Source of the DNA: Oryzibacter oryziterrae
Lineage (GTDB): Bacteria; Pseudomonadota; Alphaproteobacteria; Rhizobiales; Pleomorphomonadaceae
Length of the DNA: 64,000 nt
Direction of reading: 5' to 3'
NCBI RefSeq assembly: GCF_021864535.1
Contig: NZ_JAKJIC010000011.1
Span: 112,071 to 176,070, forward strand
In this document: positions 18,977 to 28,399 of the stretch, in pieces
Numbering within the stretch: position 1 is the first letter of the stretch
Layout of the letters: each line of letters starts with the position of its first letter
Notes under the pieces: model-generated
Database searches by the model: none
Told to the model about the DNA's origin: nothing
Seen by the model: the letters and a program-made list of their open reading frames with translations, nothing else
Translations under genes and position numbers: made by a program

Positions 18977-19522
18977 ATGCGCATCGAAACCACTAGGCTC
19001 ATTCTCCGCTCCTGGACCGATGACGACCGCGCGCCTTTTGCCGCGCTCAATGCCGATCCCGAGGTGATGCGCTACTTTCCCGCCGTGCGAAGCCGAGAGG
19101 AAAGCGACGCACTCGTCGACAAGCTTCTGGAGTTCGAGGCCCGCGACGGCTTCGCCTTTTGCGCGGTTGAGCGCAAGGCAGACGCGGCCTTCATCGGCAT
19201 GATCGGGATCGCGACCGTGGACTATCTCGGACTGCCCTTCGAGCCGACAGTTGAAGTCGGCTGGCGGCTGGCCCGCCCGTTCTGGGGCGAAGGCTATGCC
19301 ACCGAAGGCGCCGTCGCCGCGCTTGCCCATGGTTTCGACGCCCTCAATCTGCCTGAGATCGTGGCTTTCACGGCCACCATCAACCTGCCATCGCAGGCGG
19401 TGATGCACCGGCTTGGCATGTCACACGATGCGGCTGATGATTTCGACCATCCGCGTGTGCCGGCCGGACACGTTCTCAGTCGGCACGTGCTGTACCGCAA
19501 GCGCCGACCAGTCTCAGATTGA
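18977..19522 (+). CDS. GNAT-family N-acetyltransferase (RimJ/RimL type)
   Basis: A 181-residue acetyltransferase. It starts with the RimJ/RimL-like MRIETTRLILRSWTDDDRAP. The acetyl-CoA region is VEVGWRLARPFWGEGYATEG, with the usual turn residues, and PSQAVMHRLGM is the late conserved segment. The family acetylates protein N-termini or small amines; the substrate here is unknown. It is divergent from secG and stands alone. Confidence 0.87.
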   Translation: MRIETTRLILRSWTDDDRAPFAALNADPEVMRYFPAVRSREESDALVDKLLEFEARDGFAFCAVERKADAAFIGMIGIATVDYLGLPFEPTVEVGWRLARPFWGEGYATEGAVAALAHGFDALNLPEIVAFTATINLPSQAVMHRLGMSHDAADDFDHPRVPAGHVLSRHVLYRKRRPVSD

Positions 19523-19629
19523 CAGACGCAAAGGCCACCGGCACTCTCATGATTGTTGTCAGCGTACCGTCGACATTCAGTTCAGTCGACCATCAATTTT
19601 GATCTCCTCGGATTTCAAGGGTGCCATTC

Positions 19630-20754
19630 ATGACGTTCCATCGCGTCGGCGCATTTGCCGCAATTGCTTCCGCGTGTCTTGCCCTTTCCCCGACAAGTGC
19701 TTCGGCAGCCAAGCCCTGGGTCATGGGCTACCTGCCGGGCTATGAACAGGCACTCTACCCGGTGGCAAAGATCGACTTCTCGTCGCTGTCGCATATCGCC
19801 GTGGGCCGCTACGTGCCGCGTGCCGATGGAAGCCTGGACAAGAGTTGCGATTGGGACGCCGCCAAATGTCCGGCTTGGGCCAAGTCGGTTGGCGCCAAGG
19901 CGCACGCAGCCGGCAAGAAGGCCATCCTTTTCCTGGGAGGTGCCGGCGCTCACGACGGATTTGCCGGCGCGGCCAGCTCCGCGAACCGCGCGCGATTCGT
20001 GGCCAATGTGGTCAAGGAAGTTAAGGCGCTGCAGTTCGATGGTGTCGACGTCGACTGGGAACCGGTTCAAGTGGCCGACCGGGCCAATCTGGTTGCCTTG
20101 CTGAAGGACCTGCACAAGGCGCGACCGGCGATGACCATCACCATGCCGATCAACTGGGTCAATCCCAATATCGGCTCCGGCGATTTCGTGTGGCTGAAGA
20201 AGGCCGCGCCCTATCTCAACCAGATCAACCTGATGACCTACGGCATGGACGGCTCCGACTGGGGCTGGACGCAGACCTGGCATTCGTCGGCGCTCAAGGG
20301 CGCGACGCCGGAACGGCCATCATCGGTTACCGGCAGCGTCGATGCCATCCTGGCCCTGGGCATCCCCGCCGCCAAGCTCGGCATCGGCATGGGTTTCTAT
20401 GGCCAGTGCTGGACGGGCGGCGTCACCGCCCCACGCCAGGATGCCAGTGAGGCCACCATTGCCGGCGACGACGGCAAGATGAGCTATGCCGCCATCATGG
20501 GCAGCTACTACAAGGCGGCCAACTATCACTTCGACAGCCAGGCGGGTGCCAGCTATCTCGGCTCCGCTGCCGGCCTCGGTCCGCTCGGCTGCACCTATAT
20601 TTCCTACGAGGACCCGAAGTCGATTGCCGCCAAGGTGGCCTATGTGAAGTCCAAGTCCTTGGGTGGCGCGATCATCTGGACCATTTCGCAGGGCTATCAG
20701 GCCAAGCAGAATGCCAACCCGCCACTCACGGCCGCGGGCAAGCTACTGAAGTGA
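19630..20754 (+). CDS. Exported glycoside hydrolase family 18 (chitinase-like)
   Basis: A 374-residue protein. ATG 19630 is preceded by AAGGGTG; GTG 19621 is a weaker choice. The signal peptide runs to about residue 27 (LALSPTSASAA). The GH18 catalytic motif DxxDxDxE is intact as DGVDVDWE, with the acid Glu at 144. Other family landmarks are YLPGYEQA, the later MTYGMDGSDWGW and GGAIIWTISQGY near the end. There is no carbohydrate-binding module. The enzyme likely acts on chitin or other GlcNAc polymers, perhaps fungal or insect material or peptidoglycan-like chains (inference). Confidence 0.88.
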   Translation: MTFHRVGAFAAIASACLALSPTSASAAKPWVMGYLPGYEQALYPVAKIDFSSLSHIAVGRYVPRADGSLDKSCDWDAAKCPAWAKSVGAKAHAAGKKAILFLGGAGAHDGFAGAASSANRARFVANVVKEVKALQFDGVDVDWEPVQVADRANLVALLKDLHKARPAMTITMPINWVNPNIGSGDFVWLKKAAPYLNQINLMTYGMDGSDWGWTQTWHSSALKGATPERPSSVTGSVDAILALGIPAAKLGIGMGFYGQCWTGGVTAPRQDASEATIAGDDGKMSYAAIMGSYYKAANYHFDSQAGASYLGSAAGLGPLGCTYISYEDPKSIAAKVAYVKSKSLGGAIIWTISQGYQAKQNANPPLTAAGKLLK

Positions 20755-20791
20755 CCGTCAGTCCCGACTCGTTGGCCGCTAGGTGTCGCGT

Positions 20792-21565
20792 TCAGGGCCG
20801 CCCAAGGGCGAGCGCCGCCACGTCGAACTCGGCTCGGCGATAGGTGCGGCGCGCTTCCGCCTCGCTGTCGATGCCCCAGAGTTCGATGTTCCAGTCCTCA
20901 TCGATGTGCGCGGCCGTCCATACGTCGTCGGCCGAGCGGAAACCTTCGGCCAGCGCCAGCGCCAGCAGCACCGAGCCTGACAGCGTCGTGGCCGAATGGA
21001 AGGCAGCAAGGCGGAGCGGATCATCCGGCAGGCGGGCACGGACGGCGTCCAGCAGGGCGGGCGATTGCGCCACATGCATGACGCCCTCGGCGAGCACGAT
21101 GCGCACGCCAAGGCCCGCCTCAGCCCAGGCCACGACGGGATCCCAGGCTGCGGTCTGGCGGGCAACCAGCCGTCCCGGGCCGTCGGCGCGATAGCAGATC
21201 ATGTCGCTGCCGGCATAGCCCTTGAGTTCGTCCTTGACCGCTTCAACCGCTTCGGCCACGCCATCGATGGCCGAGTTGACGAGCCGCGTCAGGGGCATGG
21301 TCGCCGGATCGATGAAGGTGCCCTGCGCCGCCCACTCAGCGACGAGCCGCTCTGCCACCGCCTGGTCCGCGACGGCAAGAAGGTTGCGCGTCGGCGTCCG
21401 GACCGGCTTGCCATCCAGGAGAACGCTCAGCTTCCCCTCGGTGTTGCCAATGGTGACGTCGGTGTAGAAGCGCTTGGGCAGAACGCGCTGCATGTTGGCT
21501 TTGGCCCGGTCGGTCGCGTCGGTCGAGCCAACGGACTTCGCCAGTTCATCGAAGAGATCGCTCAT
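20792..21565 (-). CDS. ATP12-family F1-ATPase assembly chaperone
   Basis: A 257-residue ATP12 protein. Landmarks: KRFYTDVTIGN, LLDGKPVRTPTRNLLAV, WAAQGTFIDPATMPLTRLVN, and DMICYRADGPGRLVARQTAAWDP split across the middle. The C-terminal helical part ends with WNIELWGIDSEAEARR. ATP12 binds the F1 alpha subunit during ATP synthase assembly and is found in mitochondria and alphaproteobacteria. It overlaps the upstream HAD gene by 4 bases. Confidence 0.92.
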   Translation of the reverse strand: MSDLFDELAKSVGSTDATDRAKANMQRVLPKRFYTDVTIGNTEGKLSVLLDGKPVRTPTRNLLAVADQAVAERLVAEWAAQGTFIDPATMPLTRLVNSAIDGVAEAVEAVKDELKGYAGSDMICYRADGPGRLVARQTAAWDPVVAWAEAGLGVRIVLAEGVMHVAQSPALLDAVRARLPDDPLRLAAFHSATTLSGSVLLALALAEGFRSADDVWTAAHIDEDWNIELWGIDSEAEARRTYRRAEFDVAALALGRP

Positions 21566-22239
21566 GCGCCCTGCCCCATCAGTTCATCGATCATGGAGGG
21601 AATGTCGTGGAAACGCTCCGCTATCATTTCCGCGCCGGTCGCTTCAAGCAGGCCTCTCGCATGATAGCCCCAGGTAACGCCAATCGTGCGCGCTCCGGCG
21701 GCGCGGCCCATTTCCATGTCAAAGCTGGTATCGCCGATCACCACCGTGTTGCCGACGTCAGCGCCAACGGCGGCAACGGCATCGGCCACCATGAAGGGAT
21801 GCGGCTTCGAGGGGCCATCGTCGGCGGTGCGGATCACCTTGAAATGCTCGGTCAGGCCGTGCATCGCCAGAATGGCGTCAACGCCCCGGCGCGACTTGCC
21901 CGTGACGATGCCGAGCAGCGTGTCGTCGCGCGCCGACAAGGCCACGATCGCCTCACGAGCCCCGTCATAGAGCGGCTCTGCATGATCGGGCGACTGGCGC
22001 AGCGTGAAGAACTGGGCGCGATAGGCATCGGCAAGGGCGTCCGGCGAAAGGTCTGTTCGCCCCTTTGCCAGCCGCTCCATGGCAATCGGCAAGGACAGGC
22101 CGACGATGGCGAGCGTTTCCTCGCGACTTGGCGGCGCCACTCCAAGCGCGGTGAAGGCACCGGACATGGCGGAGGTGATCATCACCTGGCTATCGACCAG
22201 GGTACCGTCGCAATCGAAGAGGACCAGGCGAAATGACAT
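21562..22239 (-). CDS. HAD-superfamily phosphatase (phosphoglycolate phosphatase-like)
   Basis: A 225-residue HAD hydrolase. Motif I is LVLFDCDGTLVDS with the nucleophile Asp, motif II is the Thr in LLGIVTGKSRRG, the motif III Lys is in SKPHPFM, and motif IV is VVIGDTSFDMEMGRAAG. The helical cap between residues 20 and 90 is of the Gph/PGP type. The substrate is not clear. It overlaps the ATP12 gene, and this pairing is common in Hyphomicrobiales. Confidence 0.9.
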   Translation of the reverse strand: MSFRLVLFDCDGTLVDSQVMITSAMSGAFTALGVAPPSREETLAIVGLSLPIAMERLAKGRTDLSPDALADAYRAQFFTLRQSPDHAEPLYDGAREAIVALSARDDTLLGIVTGKSRRGVDAILAMHGLTEHFKVIRTADDGPSKPHPFMVADAVAAVGADVGNTVVIGDTSFDMEMGRAAGARTIGVTWGYHARGLLEATGAEMIAERFHDIPSMIDELMGQGA

Positions 22240-22294
22240 GGGCAGAGATCCTTTTTCCCTGCCATAGCCGATCAGCGGCGGCCTGCCTACCCGC

Positions 22295-23170
22295 TTACTT
22301 GATTCCCAGGAGCAGCTTCAGTCGGTTGACCGGATCGAGAAGCATGGGATGCCGCAGGATGGAGCGCAGCTTTTCCTGCTTGTCGTGCGCTTCACGGGTC
22401 CAGGGAAAGAAACCGTCGACGGTTGGCTTGGCGCGGCGAACGCCGAAGCCCCAGGCGATGGCGCGGCGCGGCTCGTCGGTGGCGTTGCCTTCGGCGGCAT
22501 GTAAGGTGCGGAAGTGATGCACCACCGCTTCGCCGGCGCGCAGCGGACAATCGATGGCACCATCGGTTGGAAAGTCATCTGCCGCCAGACCGCGGCGATT
22601 GCCCTCGACAGAATGATGCGGCACCACCGGTCCCTTGTGGGTGCCGGGCATGTAGCGCAGGCAGCCGTTGGCCATGTCCACATGCTGCAACGGCATCCAG
22701 ATGGTGATCATCTCGAAGTAGCTGCGGTCGTAGACAAAGGCGATGTCCTGATGCCAGGGCGTTGCAAGCCGGCTTTGCGGCGCCTTGTTGAGGCCGAACT
22801 CGAACAGCGGCTTCACCGTCGGACCCAGCAGCGAACGGGCGATGCCATGGGCGCGCTTGGCACAATCGAGCGTCGGCAGCAGGGGCATGTACTGTGACAG
22901 ATGCTCGAGTTGCGGCATCTGATAGGCCTTGGGATCCTTTGCAGTGCCGCCGAAGTTGAAAAAGTCGCGCGAGCCGTTCTCGGTCAACTCCGAAAAGACG
23001 CGATCGAAGTTGCCCTTGAGCGCCAGCACCTCGCCTTCGCTGGCGATGCGGCCGAGATCGAGAAAGCCGTCACGCTCAAAGCGCGCCAAGGCCTCCGCCG
23101 ACAGCGTGCCGTCGGAAGCGACAGACGGTTGGTCAAAGGCTTGAAATTCCGAACGGTTCGCTTCGGCCAT
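22295..23170 (-). CDS. Phytanoyl-CoA dioxygenase family protein
   Basis: A 291-residue Fe(II)/2-oxoglutarate dioxygenase of the PhyH family. The iron triad is visible: HxD in TPWHQDIAFVYD and the distal His in VVHHFRTLHAAEGN; the 2-oxoglutarate-binding Arg is probably in PRRAIAWGFGV. The family hydroxylates acyl chains or small metabolites; the substrate cannot be told from sequence. It lies between glyQ and the HAD phosphatase on the same strand, with gaps of 123 and 55 bases. Confidence 0.88.
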   Translation of the reverse strand: MAEANRSEFQAFDQPSVASDGTLSAEALARFERDGFLDLGRIASEGEVLALKGNFDRVFSELTENGSRDFFNFGGTAKDPKAYQMPQLEHLSQYMPLLPTLDCAKRAHGIARSLLGPTVKPLFEFGLNKAPQSRLATPWHQDIAFVYDRSYFEMITIWMPLQHVDMANGCLRYMPGTHKGPVVPHHSVEGNRRGLAADDFPTDGAIDCPLRAGEAVVHHFRTLHAAEGNATDEPRRAIAWGFGVRRAKPTVDGFFPWTREAHDKQEKLRSILRHPMLLDPVNRLKLLLGIK

Positions 23171-23293
23171 GGCAGTCGTCCCGATTCAAAAGGGCGGCCA
23201 GCGGCCGCCCACTCAATCAGGACGATAAGGAACGAGCGTTAAATCCGTGTTCAAATGACGACGGATGTCATCGCCATTTTTTGTGCGGCAGGC

Positions 23294-24241
23294 TCAGCGG
23301 CTGATGGTGGCGCCGCCGGCTTCCGTCTTCAGCCAGGCCTCACCGCAGGCCTTCGCCAGTTCGCGCACGCGCAGGATATAGCCCTGACGCTCGGTCACCG
23401 AGATCACGCCGCGGGCGTCCAGCAGATTGAAGCGATGGCTGGCCTTGATGCACTGGTCGTAGGCAGGCAGAACGCACTTGTGCAGGCTTCCCTCGTCGGC
23501 GCCCTTTTCAAGGAGCGAGCGGCACTCGGCCTCGGCGTCCTTGAAATGCTGCATCAGCATGTCGGTGTCGGCATACTCGAAGTTATGACGGGAATACTCC
23601 TGCTCGGCTTGCAGGAAGACGTCACCATAGGTGACCTTCTCATCGCCCTCACGGCCGTTGAAATTCAGCTCATAGCCGTTGTCGACGCCCTGCAGATACA
23701 TGGCGAGGCGCTCAAGACCATAGGTCAGCTCGCCCGAAACAGGCGAACACTCGATGCCGCAGACCTGCTGGAAATAGGTGAACTGGCTGACTTCCATGCC
23801 GTCGCACCAGCATTCCCAGCCGAGGCCCCAGGCACCAAGCGTCGGGCTTTCCCAGTCGTCTTCAACGAAGCGGATGTCGTGCAGCTTCGGATCGATGCCG
23901 ATGGCATAGAGGCTCTCAAGGTAGAGCTCCTGCAGGTTCTGAGGCGACGGCTTCAGGATCACCTGGAACTGATAGTAATGCTGGAAGCGGTTCGGGTTCT
24001 CGCCATAGCGACCGTCCTTGGGACGGCGCGAGGGCTGCACATAGGCAGCCTTCCACGGCTTGGGCCCGAGCGAGCGCAGCGTGGTGGCCGGATGGAAGGT
24101 GCCGGCGCCGACTTCCATGTCATAGGGCTGCAAGACAACGCAGCCCTTCTCCGCCCAGAAACGCTGCAGCGTCAGGATGAGCCCCTGGAAGGAGCGGCGG
24201 GGATCATTGACGTCGACGGTCGCGGTCATCTTGAAATCCAA
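23294..24241 (-). CDS. glyQ: Glycyl-tRNA synthetase alpha subunit
   Basis: A 315-residue GlyQ, the catalytic subunit of the bacterial tetrameric glycyl-tRNA synthetase (EC 6.1.1.14). Family stretches: [59 protein letters not shown] and [19 protein letters not shown]. GlyS, the beta subunit that binds tRNA, is usually just downstream or a few genes away, but the genes after it here are phyH, HAD and ATP12. glyS must be elsewhere in the genome. Confidence 0.97.
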   Translation of the reverse strand: MDFKMTATVDVNDPRRSFQGLILTLQRFWAEKGCVVLQPYDMEVGAGTFHPATTLRSLGPKPWKAAYVQPSRRPKDGRYGENPNRFQHYYQFQVILKPSPQNLQELYLESLYAIGIDPKLHDIRFVEDDWESPTLGAWGLGWECWCDGMEVSQFTYFQQVCGIECSPVSGELTYGLERLAMYLQGVDNGYELNFNGREGDEKVTYGDVFLQAEQEYSRHNFEYADTDMLMQHFKDAEAECRSLLEKGADEGSLHKCVLPAYDQCIKASHRFNLLDARGVISVTERQGYILRVRELAKACGEAWLKTEAGGATISR

Positions 24242-24372
24242 AAATTCGAGGCGGCGCGAAAATATGTGCGCCCCTCCCCCCCGTCAACCGCAAATCACCT
24301 CCAAAGCCAGACCGTAAGCTTGCATCAGACGCCGACCACATACACGGCGCCGCCAAATTAGGAGGGAAAATC

Positions 24373-24783
24373 ATGTTGCAGTCGGTTCGTTCTTTCGCCA
24401 TCGCCGCCTTTTCGGTTGCCGCCCTGGTTTCCGCCGCCTCTGGCGCCAGTGCCCAGTCCTTCACCCACGGCACCAACAACAATCCCGGCAGCGGCATTTC
24501 CGCGACCGCCACGCCTTCGGAAAGCAGCGGCGGCAGCAACTACTCGGTCCAGTGCTACACCACGGCAGTTGCTTACGTGGTGAAGTGCAACAAGCCGCAG
24601 GTGCCGAGCAAGGTTTCGGAGCGCGATTGCTATTGCCACGAGAACCGCATCAAGACCGCTGACGGCTCCGTGGTCGGCAAGGTTCGCTGCGGCAACTTCC
24701 GCACCGAAGACCTGATCAGTCTCAAGATCGTCGCCGACAACTGCGACAGCATCCGCAAGCTGCCCAAGGTCGCTTCGAACTGA
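24373..24783 (+). CDS. Small secreted Cys-containing protein, unknown function
   Basis: A 136-residue protein with a signal peptide (AIAAFSVAALVSAASGASAQ, cut near residue 28). The mature part starts Asn/Gly/Ser-rich and has six Cys (VQCY, VKCN, DCYC, VRCG, DNCD), which fits three disulfides in the periplasm. A GGAGG site lies just before ATG 24373, and a good terminator follows the stop. It is a one-gene unit divergent from glyQ. I recognise no family. Confidence 0.72.
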   Translation: MLQSVRSFAIAAFSVAALVSAASGASAQSFTHGTNNNPGSGISATATPSESSGGSNYSVQCYTTAVAYVVKCNKPQVPSKVSERDCYCHENRIKTADGSVVGKVRCGNFRTEDLISLKIVADNCDSIRKLPKVASN

Positions 24784-24807
24784 GTTTTCATCACGTAACC
24801 CTTTGAA

Positions 24808-24851
24808 GGTCGCGACTGATGACCGACCCTGGTCGCGACCTCCCCTTTTTT
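24808..24851 (+). terminator. Intrinsic terminator after the small secreted protein gene
   Basis: GGTCGCGAC (24808-24816) pairs with GTCGCGACC (24832-24840), followed by CCCC and a run of six T. It is placed 25 bases after the stop of the plus-strand gene. Confidence 0.75.
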
Positions 24852-24912
24852 GTGATTTCCGCTGCCTGCGGCGACCGCGCGCCAAAGCGGCACAAGTGAT
24901 TGTCTAAAATGC

Positions 24913-24941
24913 AAAAGGCCGAAGCTCACCGCTTCGGCCTT
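24913..24941 (-). terminator. Intrinsic terminator for the small membrane protein gene
   Basis: AAGGCCGAAGC (24915-24925) and GCTTCGGCCTT (24931-24941) form a perfect 11-base stem with a 5-base loop. Read on the minus strand it is followed by TTTTGC, so it can end transcription of the gene at 24980-25162. Confidence 0.7.
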
Positions 24942-24979
24942 CTTTGCTTCCAGATGGAGGCAGAAATCGTATTGGGAGA

Positions 24980-25162
24980 TCAGCGCTGACGGTCGCGATA
25001 GACGCCGGTCACCGGGTCGCGCTCCAGACGAATCTCGATCGGCTTGGGCTCGGCATTCGCCGTCTTCAGATATTCACCGACGCGCAGCATTTCGCGCTTG
25101 ATGAATTTGCCGGCAACATAAGCGCCAGCGCCTAGCAGGGCCAAACCAACCAGAGGAGGCAT
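24980..25162 (-). CDS. Small conserved membrane-anchored protein, unknown function
   Basis: A 60-residue protein with one N-terminal hydrophobic segment (LVGLALLGAGAYVAGKFI), then a charged helix (REMLRVGEYLK) and the end RDPVTGVYRDRQR. Similar small proteins with a hydrophobic start and a DPxTGVYR-type end are, to my recollection, common in Hyphomicrobiales. An AGGAG site precedes ATG 25162, and a terminator follows. Function unknown. Confidence 0.7.
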   Translation of the reverse strand: MPPLVGLALLGAGAYVAGKFIKREMLRVGEYLKTANAEPKPIEIRLERDPVTGVYRDRQR

Positions 25163-25239
25163 CAGCGGATCTCCTATTCAGACGAGGCCATGAGAACACC
25201 GTAAGCGGAATCTGGCAAGCCTCATTTTGTCGAAAATGA

Positions 25240-26094
25240 TCACAAACCGTAGCGCGAAAAGTGAAGCCGACTTTCGATTGCCGAAAGCAGTTCCTCTCCA
25301 GATAACAGGCTTGCCGGTAAACGAGGCGTTGCCGAACCGAACAGACGCCGGCGCAGGAAACCCTTTTCGCGGCCCATCAGGCGTATCTCTGCCTTTTCGC
25401 CGAACTTTTCCCGGATGTCCTCGTGCAAATTGCCGAGACGATCAACCAGTCCCAAACCGAGCGCCGAGCCGCCGGCCCAGAACAGTCCCGAGAACAGATC
25501 GGCCTCGTCCCCTGTCAATTTGTCGCCGCGGCGCGCCTTCACCAGATCGATGAACATGGTGTGCACCTCGCGCTGCAGATCCTTGAGATGATCGATGTCC
25601 TCGATGTTCTCCGGCTGAAACGGGTCCAGCGTCGCCTTGCGGCTGCCGGCGGTGTAGACGCGCCGATCGATCCCGAGCTTTCCGATGGCGCGGTCGAGGC
25701 CGAAGCCGGACGACACCACGCCGATCGAGCCGACGATGCTGGACGGATCGGCAACGATCTCGTCGCCGGCACAGGCAAGCATGTAGCCGCCGGACGCCGC
25801 CACATCCTCGAGATAGGCGATCACCGGCAGCTTCTTCTCCTCGGCGAGCGCGCGGATGCGACGATAGATCAGATGCGCCTGCACGGGCGAGCCGCCCGGC
25901 GAGTTGATGGCCAGAGCCACCGCCACGGCTTCCTTGACGTCGAAGGCCTCCTTGATCGCCTTTTCCACGCCGGCCAGCGACAGGCCGCTCTGCAGCATAG
26001 ACCGCGCACCAATCACGCCGCCGAGCCGGATGAGCGGAACCACCGGCGTCGTCTTCCGGAAAGGCTTGGGGATCAGGTGTTTGAAAAGCGCCAA
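25240..26094 (-). CDS. sppA: Signal peptide peptidase SppA-like S49 serine peptidase
   Basis: About 284 residues of the short S49 type. I favour a TTG start at 26094, because AGGAGG sits 8 bases before it; ATG 26127 is possible but lacks a ribosome site. Family segments: VVPLIRLGGVIG, INSPGGSPVQAHLIY, YLEDVAASGGYMLACAGDEI with the nucleophile Ser, IVGSIGVVSSGFGL, and YTAGSRKATLDPF with a probable catalytic Lys. No transmembrane segment is seen, unlike long SppA. It degrades leftover signal peptides or membrane proteins (family knowledge). It is third in a set with DUF2007 and the methyltransferase. Confidence 0.88.
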   Translation of the reverse strand: MALFKHLIPKPFRKTTPVVPLIRLGGVIGARSMLQSGLSLAGVEKAIKEAFDVKEAVAVALAINSPGGSPVQAHLIYRRIRALAEEKKLPVIAYLEDVAASGGYMLACAGDEIVADPSSIVGSIGVVSSGFGLDRAIGKLGIDRRVYTAGSRKATLDPFQPENIEDIDHLKDLQREVHTMFIDLVKARRGDKLTGDEADLFSGLFWAGGSALGLGLVDRLGNLHEDIREKFGEKAEIRLMGREKGFLRRRLFGSATPRLPASLLSGEELLSAIESRLHFSRYGL

Positions 26095-26155
26095 GGTCGC
26101 GGCCTCCTGATGATCTCGCAGGGGCATATGGTTGCTGGCGGCGCGCTCCGCAAGT

Positions 26156-26926
26156 TCACGGCCACCATTTGCGGCGGACGGCGTCACCCTTGAGAATGGC
26201 ATCCGCCTCTGTCGTCCAGCTTCCATCTGCCTCATGCAAGACCAGAGGCGGCAGCATGCGCAGCGGTGCCCGTCCCTGAGGCCGGCCGCGCAAGATGAGC
26301 CTGTGCGCCGCCTCATCCGTCCGCGGATGCACAGGCAGCAGCGACAAGCTGCCGAAGCGGGTGCCGATGGCGGACAGCAAGCGGGGCAACTCGTCGGCCC
26401 GGAAGATCACCGTCAACGTTCCGCGCGGATGCACCAGCGCGGCTGCCGCGCGCACCCAGGCCTCAAGGTCGGATGGTACGAGCGCGTGCGCCCGTGCTCG
26501 ATCGTCGTTGGGCGAGGACCGACCGCGGTCGGCCATGTGGAACGGCGGGTTCATGATCACGTGGTCATGGGCGTTGCCCAAAAGACCGGCGGCCTCGCGA
26601 TCGGGCGCACGCGCCAACACGTCCGCCACCAGCACCGACGCCCGCCCTCCAAGCTCGGTCGCGTTGAGATCGAGATTTGCGCGCGCCAGGGCGGCTGTGT
26701 CGGGATCGATCTCGGCCAGCGTCACCCTCACGCCCTCAAGGCGGGCGGCAATCGCCAATCCCGCGACACCGACACCTGCGCCGAGATCGAGCACGCGCCC
26801 AGCCGTCGTCTCGTCGAGGCAGGCGGCCAGCAGCACGGCGTCGAGCCCTGCCCTGTGCGGCCCGCGCGCCGGCTGGCGGATCATCAGGCGACCGCCGAGA
26901 AAGCCGTCGTCGGTCGTTTCGATCAC
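26156..26926 (-). CDS. tRNA1(Val) adenine N6-methyltransferase-like (TrmN6 family)
   Basis: A 256-residue SAM-dependent methyltransferase. Motif I is VLDLGAGVGVAGLAIAARL, and the adenine-N6 signature NPPFH occurs in HVIMNPPFHMADRG. Homologues related to YfiC/TrmN6 methylate an adenine of tRNA-Val; the exact target here is inferred. It overlaps DUF2007 by 4 bases, and the S49 peptidase follows. Confidence 0.85.
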   Translation of the reverse strand: MIETTDDGFLGGRLMIRQPARGPHRAGLDAVLLAACLDETTAGRVLDLGAGVGVAGLAIAARLEGVRVTLAEIDPDTAALARANLDLNATELGGRASVLVADVLARAPDREAAGLLGNAHDHVIMNPPFHMADRGRSSPNDDRARAHALVPSDLEAWVRAAAALVHPRGTLTVIFRADELPRLLSAIGTRFGSLSLLPVHPRTDEAAHRLILRGRPQGRAPLRMLPPLVLHEADGSWTTEADAILKGDAVRRKWWP

Positions 26927-27156
26927 CGCTTCTTCTCCGGCCGCAACTCGTGGCCCAGATCGGCGTCACGCATCAGCGCGCGCGCTTCCTCAAGGTCTTC
27001 GGCCAGAACCAGAACGCGGCGTGGAAACAGGCCGATGGAGCCTTCCACGGCACTGATGGCCTGATCGGCAACAAGATAGCCGATATCGGCATCCTTCAGC
27101 AGCGCCTCGACGAAGGAAATGGTCACGAGATCATTGGTGCGGATCAATTCTTCCAT
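26923..27156 (-). CDS. DUF2007 domain protein
   Basis: A 77-residue protein of the DUF2007 (putative signal-transducing) family: MEELIRTNDLVTISFVEALL, then ADIGYLVADQAIS and RRVLVLAEDLEEAR. A GAGGG site precedes ATG 27156. It heads the set with the methyltransferase and S49 peptidase and is divergent from the polyprenyl synthase, a layout typical of Hyphomicrobiales. Function unknown. Confidence 0.87.
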   Translation of the reverse strand: MEELIRTNDLVTISFVEALLKDADIGYLVADQAISAVEGSIGLFPRRVLVLAEDLEEARALMRDADLGHELRPEKKR

Positions 27157-27339
27157 GGTCCCTCAGCAAAACGTTGAATTGCCGGTGCTTCGGATTCGAC
27201 ATTACCGCGCACTCGGCATAAAGGTCACCTCCTTAAGGGACGGAACCTTGATGACCGGGACGGCCGCTTGCTCCATGCAGGCGAAGTGCCTAATGTTCAG
27301 GCGTCGAGATACAGTCTGGAAGCAGGACAGGTTGGAGTG

Positions 27340-28371
27340 ATGGGCGTGGGCGCAGTCGCATCGCAGGATAAGCAGGCCACCCTCAAGGGCAGCGAGCCGT
27401 CGGTGGCGCCGCTGATGCGGCTTGTCGAACCGGGCATGGCGCGCGTCAATGCGCTGATCCTGGAGATGGCCGGCTCGCACGCCAAGATGATTCCGGACAT
27501 CGCCCGCCATCTGATCGATTCGGGCGGCAAGCGCTTGCGCCCCATGCTGACGCTCGCCTGCGCCGAGGCTTGCGGCTACAGCGGTGAGAACCATGTGAAG
27601 CTCGCCGCCGCCGTGGAGTTCATGCACACGGCGACGCTGTTGCATGATGATGTGGTCGACGAAAGCGAGCTGCGCCGTGGCAAGCCGTCGGCCCGCATGC
27701 TCTGGGGCAATCAGGCCAGCGTCCTGGTGGGCGACTATCTGCTGGGCCAGGCCTTCCAGACCATGGTGCAGGTGGGCTCGCTCGATGCGCTCGCCGTGCT
27801 GTCCAAGGCCGCGTCGGTGATTGCCGAGGGCGAAGTGCTGCAGCTGGTGGCTGCCAAGAATCTGGCCACCGGAGAAGAACAGTATCTCAAGGTGATCAAC
27901 GCCAAGACCGCCGCGCTGTTTTCTGCAGCAACCGAGGTCGGCCCGATCATCGCCCAGTCGACGGCGGACATGCGCCGCGCCATGGCCGAGTATGGCACCC
28001 AGCTCGGCCTCGCCTTCCAGCTGGTGGACGATGCGCTCGACTACGGCGGATCGTCCATGACGCTTGGCAAGAAGGTTGGGGACGACTTCCGCGAGGGCAA
28101 GGTGACCTTGCCGATCGTGCTTGCCGCCCGCGCCGGAACCACCGAAGACCGCACCTTCTGGTCCCGTACCATCGAGCATGGCGAGATCAACGACGGCGAC
28201 CTTGAGCGCGCCATCGACATCCTGCGCAAGCAGGGCGCCATCGCGGCCACTGTGGAACGCGCGCGCAGCTATGGTGACAAGGCCATCGCTGCCCTTGCCG
28301 CCCTGCCCGCGGGTGCTCATCGAGATGCCCTTGAGGAAGTAGTCCTCTACTGCATCAGCCGCGTCAGCTGA
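27340..28371 (+). CDS. ispB: Polyprenyl (octaprenyl-type) diphosphate synthase
   Basis: A 343-residue trans-prenyl synthase starting at ATG 27340; the frame upstream to 27268 lacks family features. The first Asp-rich motif is TLLHDDVVDES, the second is FQLVDDALDYGG; SGGKRLRPML is the conserved substrate-binding segment and KVGDDFREGKVTLP the late one. It makes the long isoprenoid tail of ubiquinone from FPP and IPP. Chain length (8-10) cannot be read with certainty. It is divergent from the DUF2007 operon. Confidence 0.93.
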   Translation: MGVGAVASQDKQATLKGSEPSVAPLMRLVEPGMARVNALILEMAGSHAKMIPDIARHLIDSGGKRLRPMLTLACAEACGYSGENHVKLAAAVEFMHTATLLHDDVVDESELRRGKPSARMLWGNQASVLVGDYLLGQAFQTMVQVGSLDALAVLSKAASVIAEGEVLQLVAAKNLATGEEQYLKVINAKTAALFSAATEVGPIIAQSTADMRRAMAEYGTQLGLAFQLVDDALDYGGSSMTLGKKVGDDFREGKVTLPIVLAARAGTTEDRTFWSRTIEHGEINDGDLERAIDILRKQGAIAATVERARSYGDKAIAALAALPAGAHRDALEEVVLYCISRVS

Positions 28372-28399
28372 TCTTCAAGTTTTGGAAGTGAGTCCGCAA

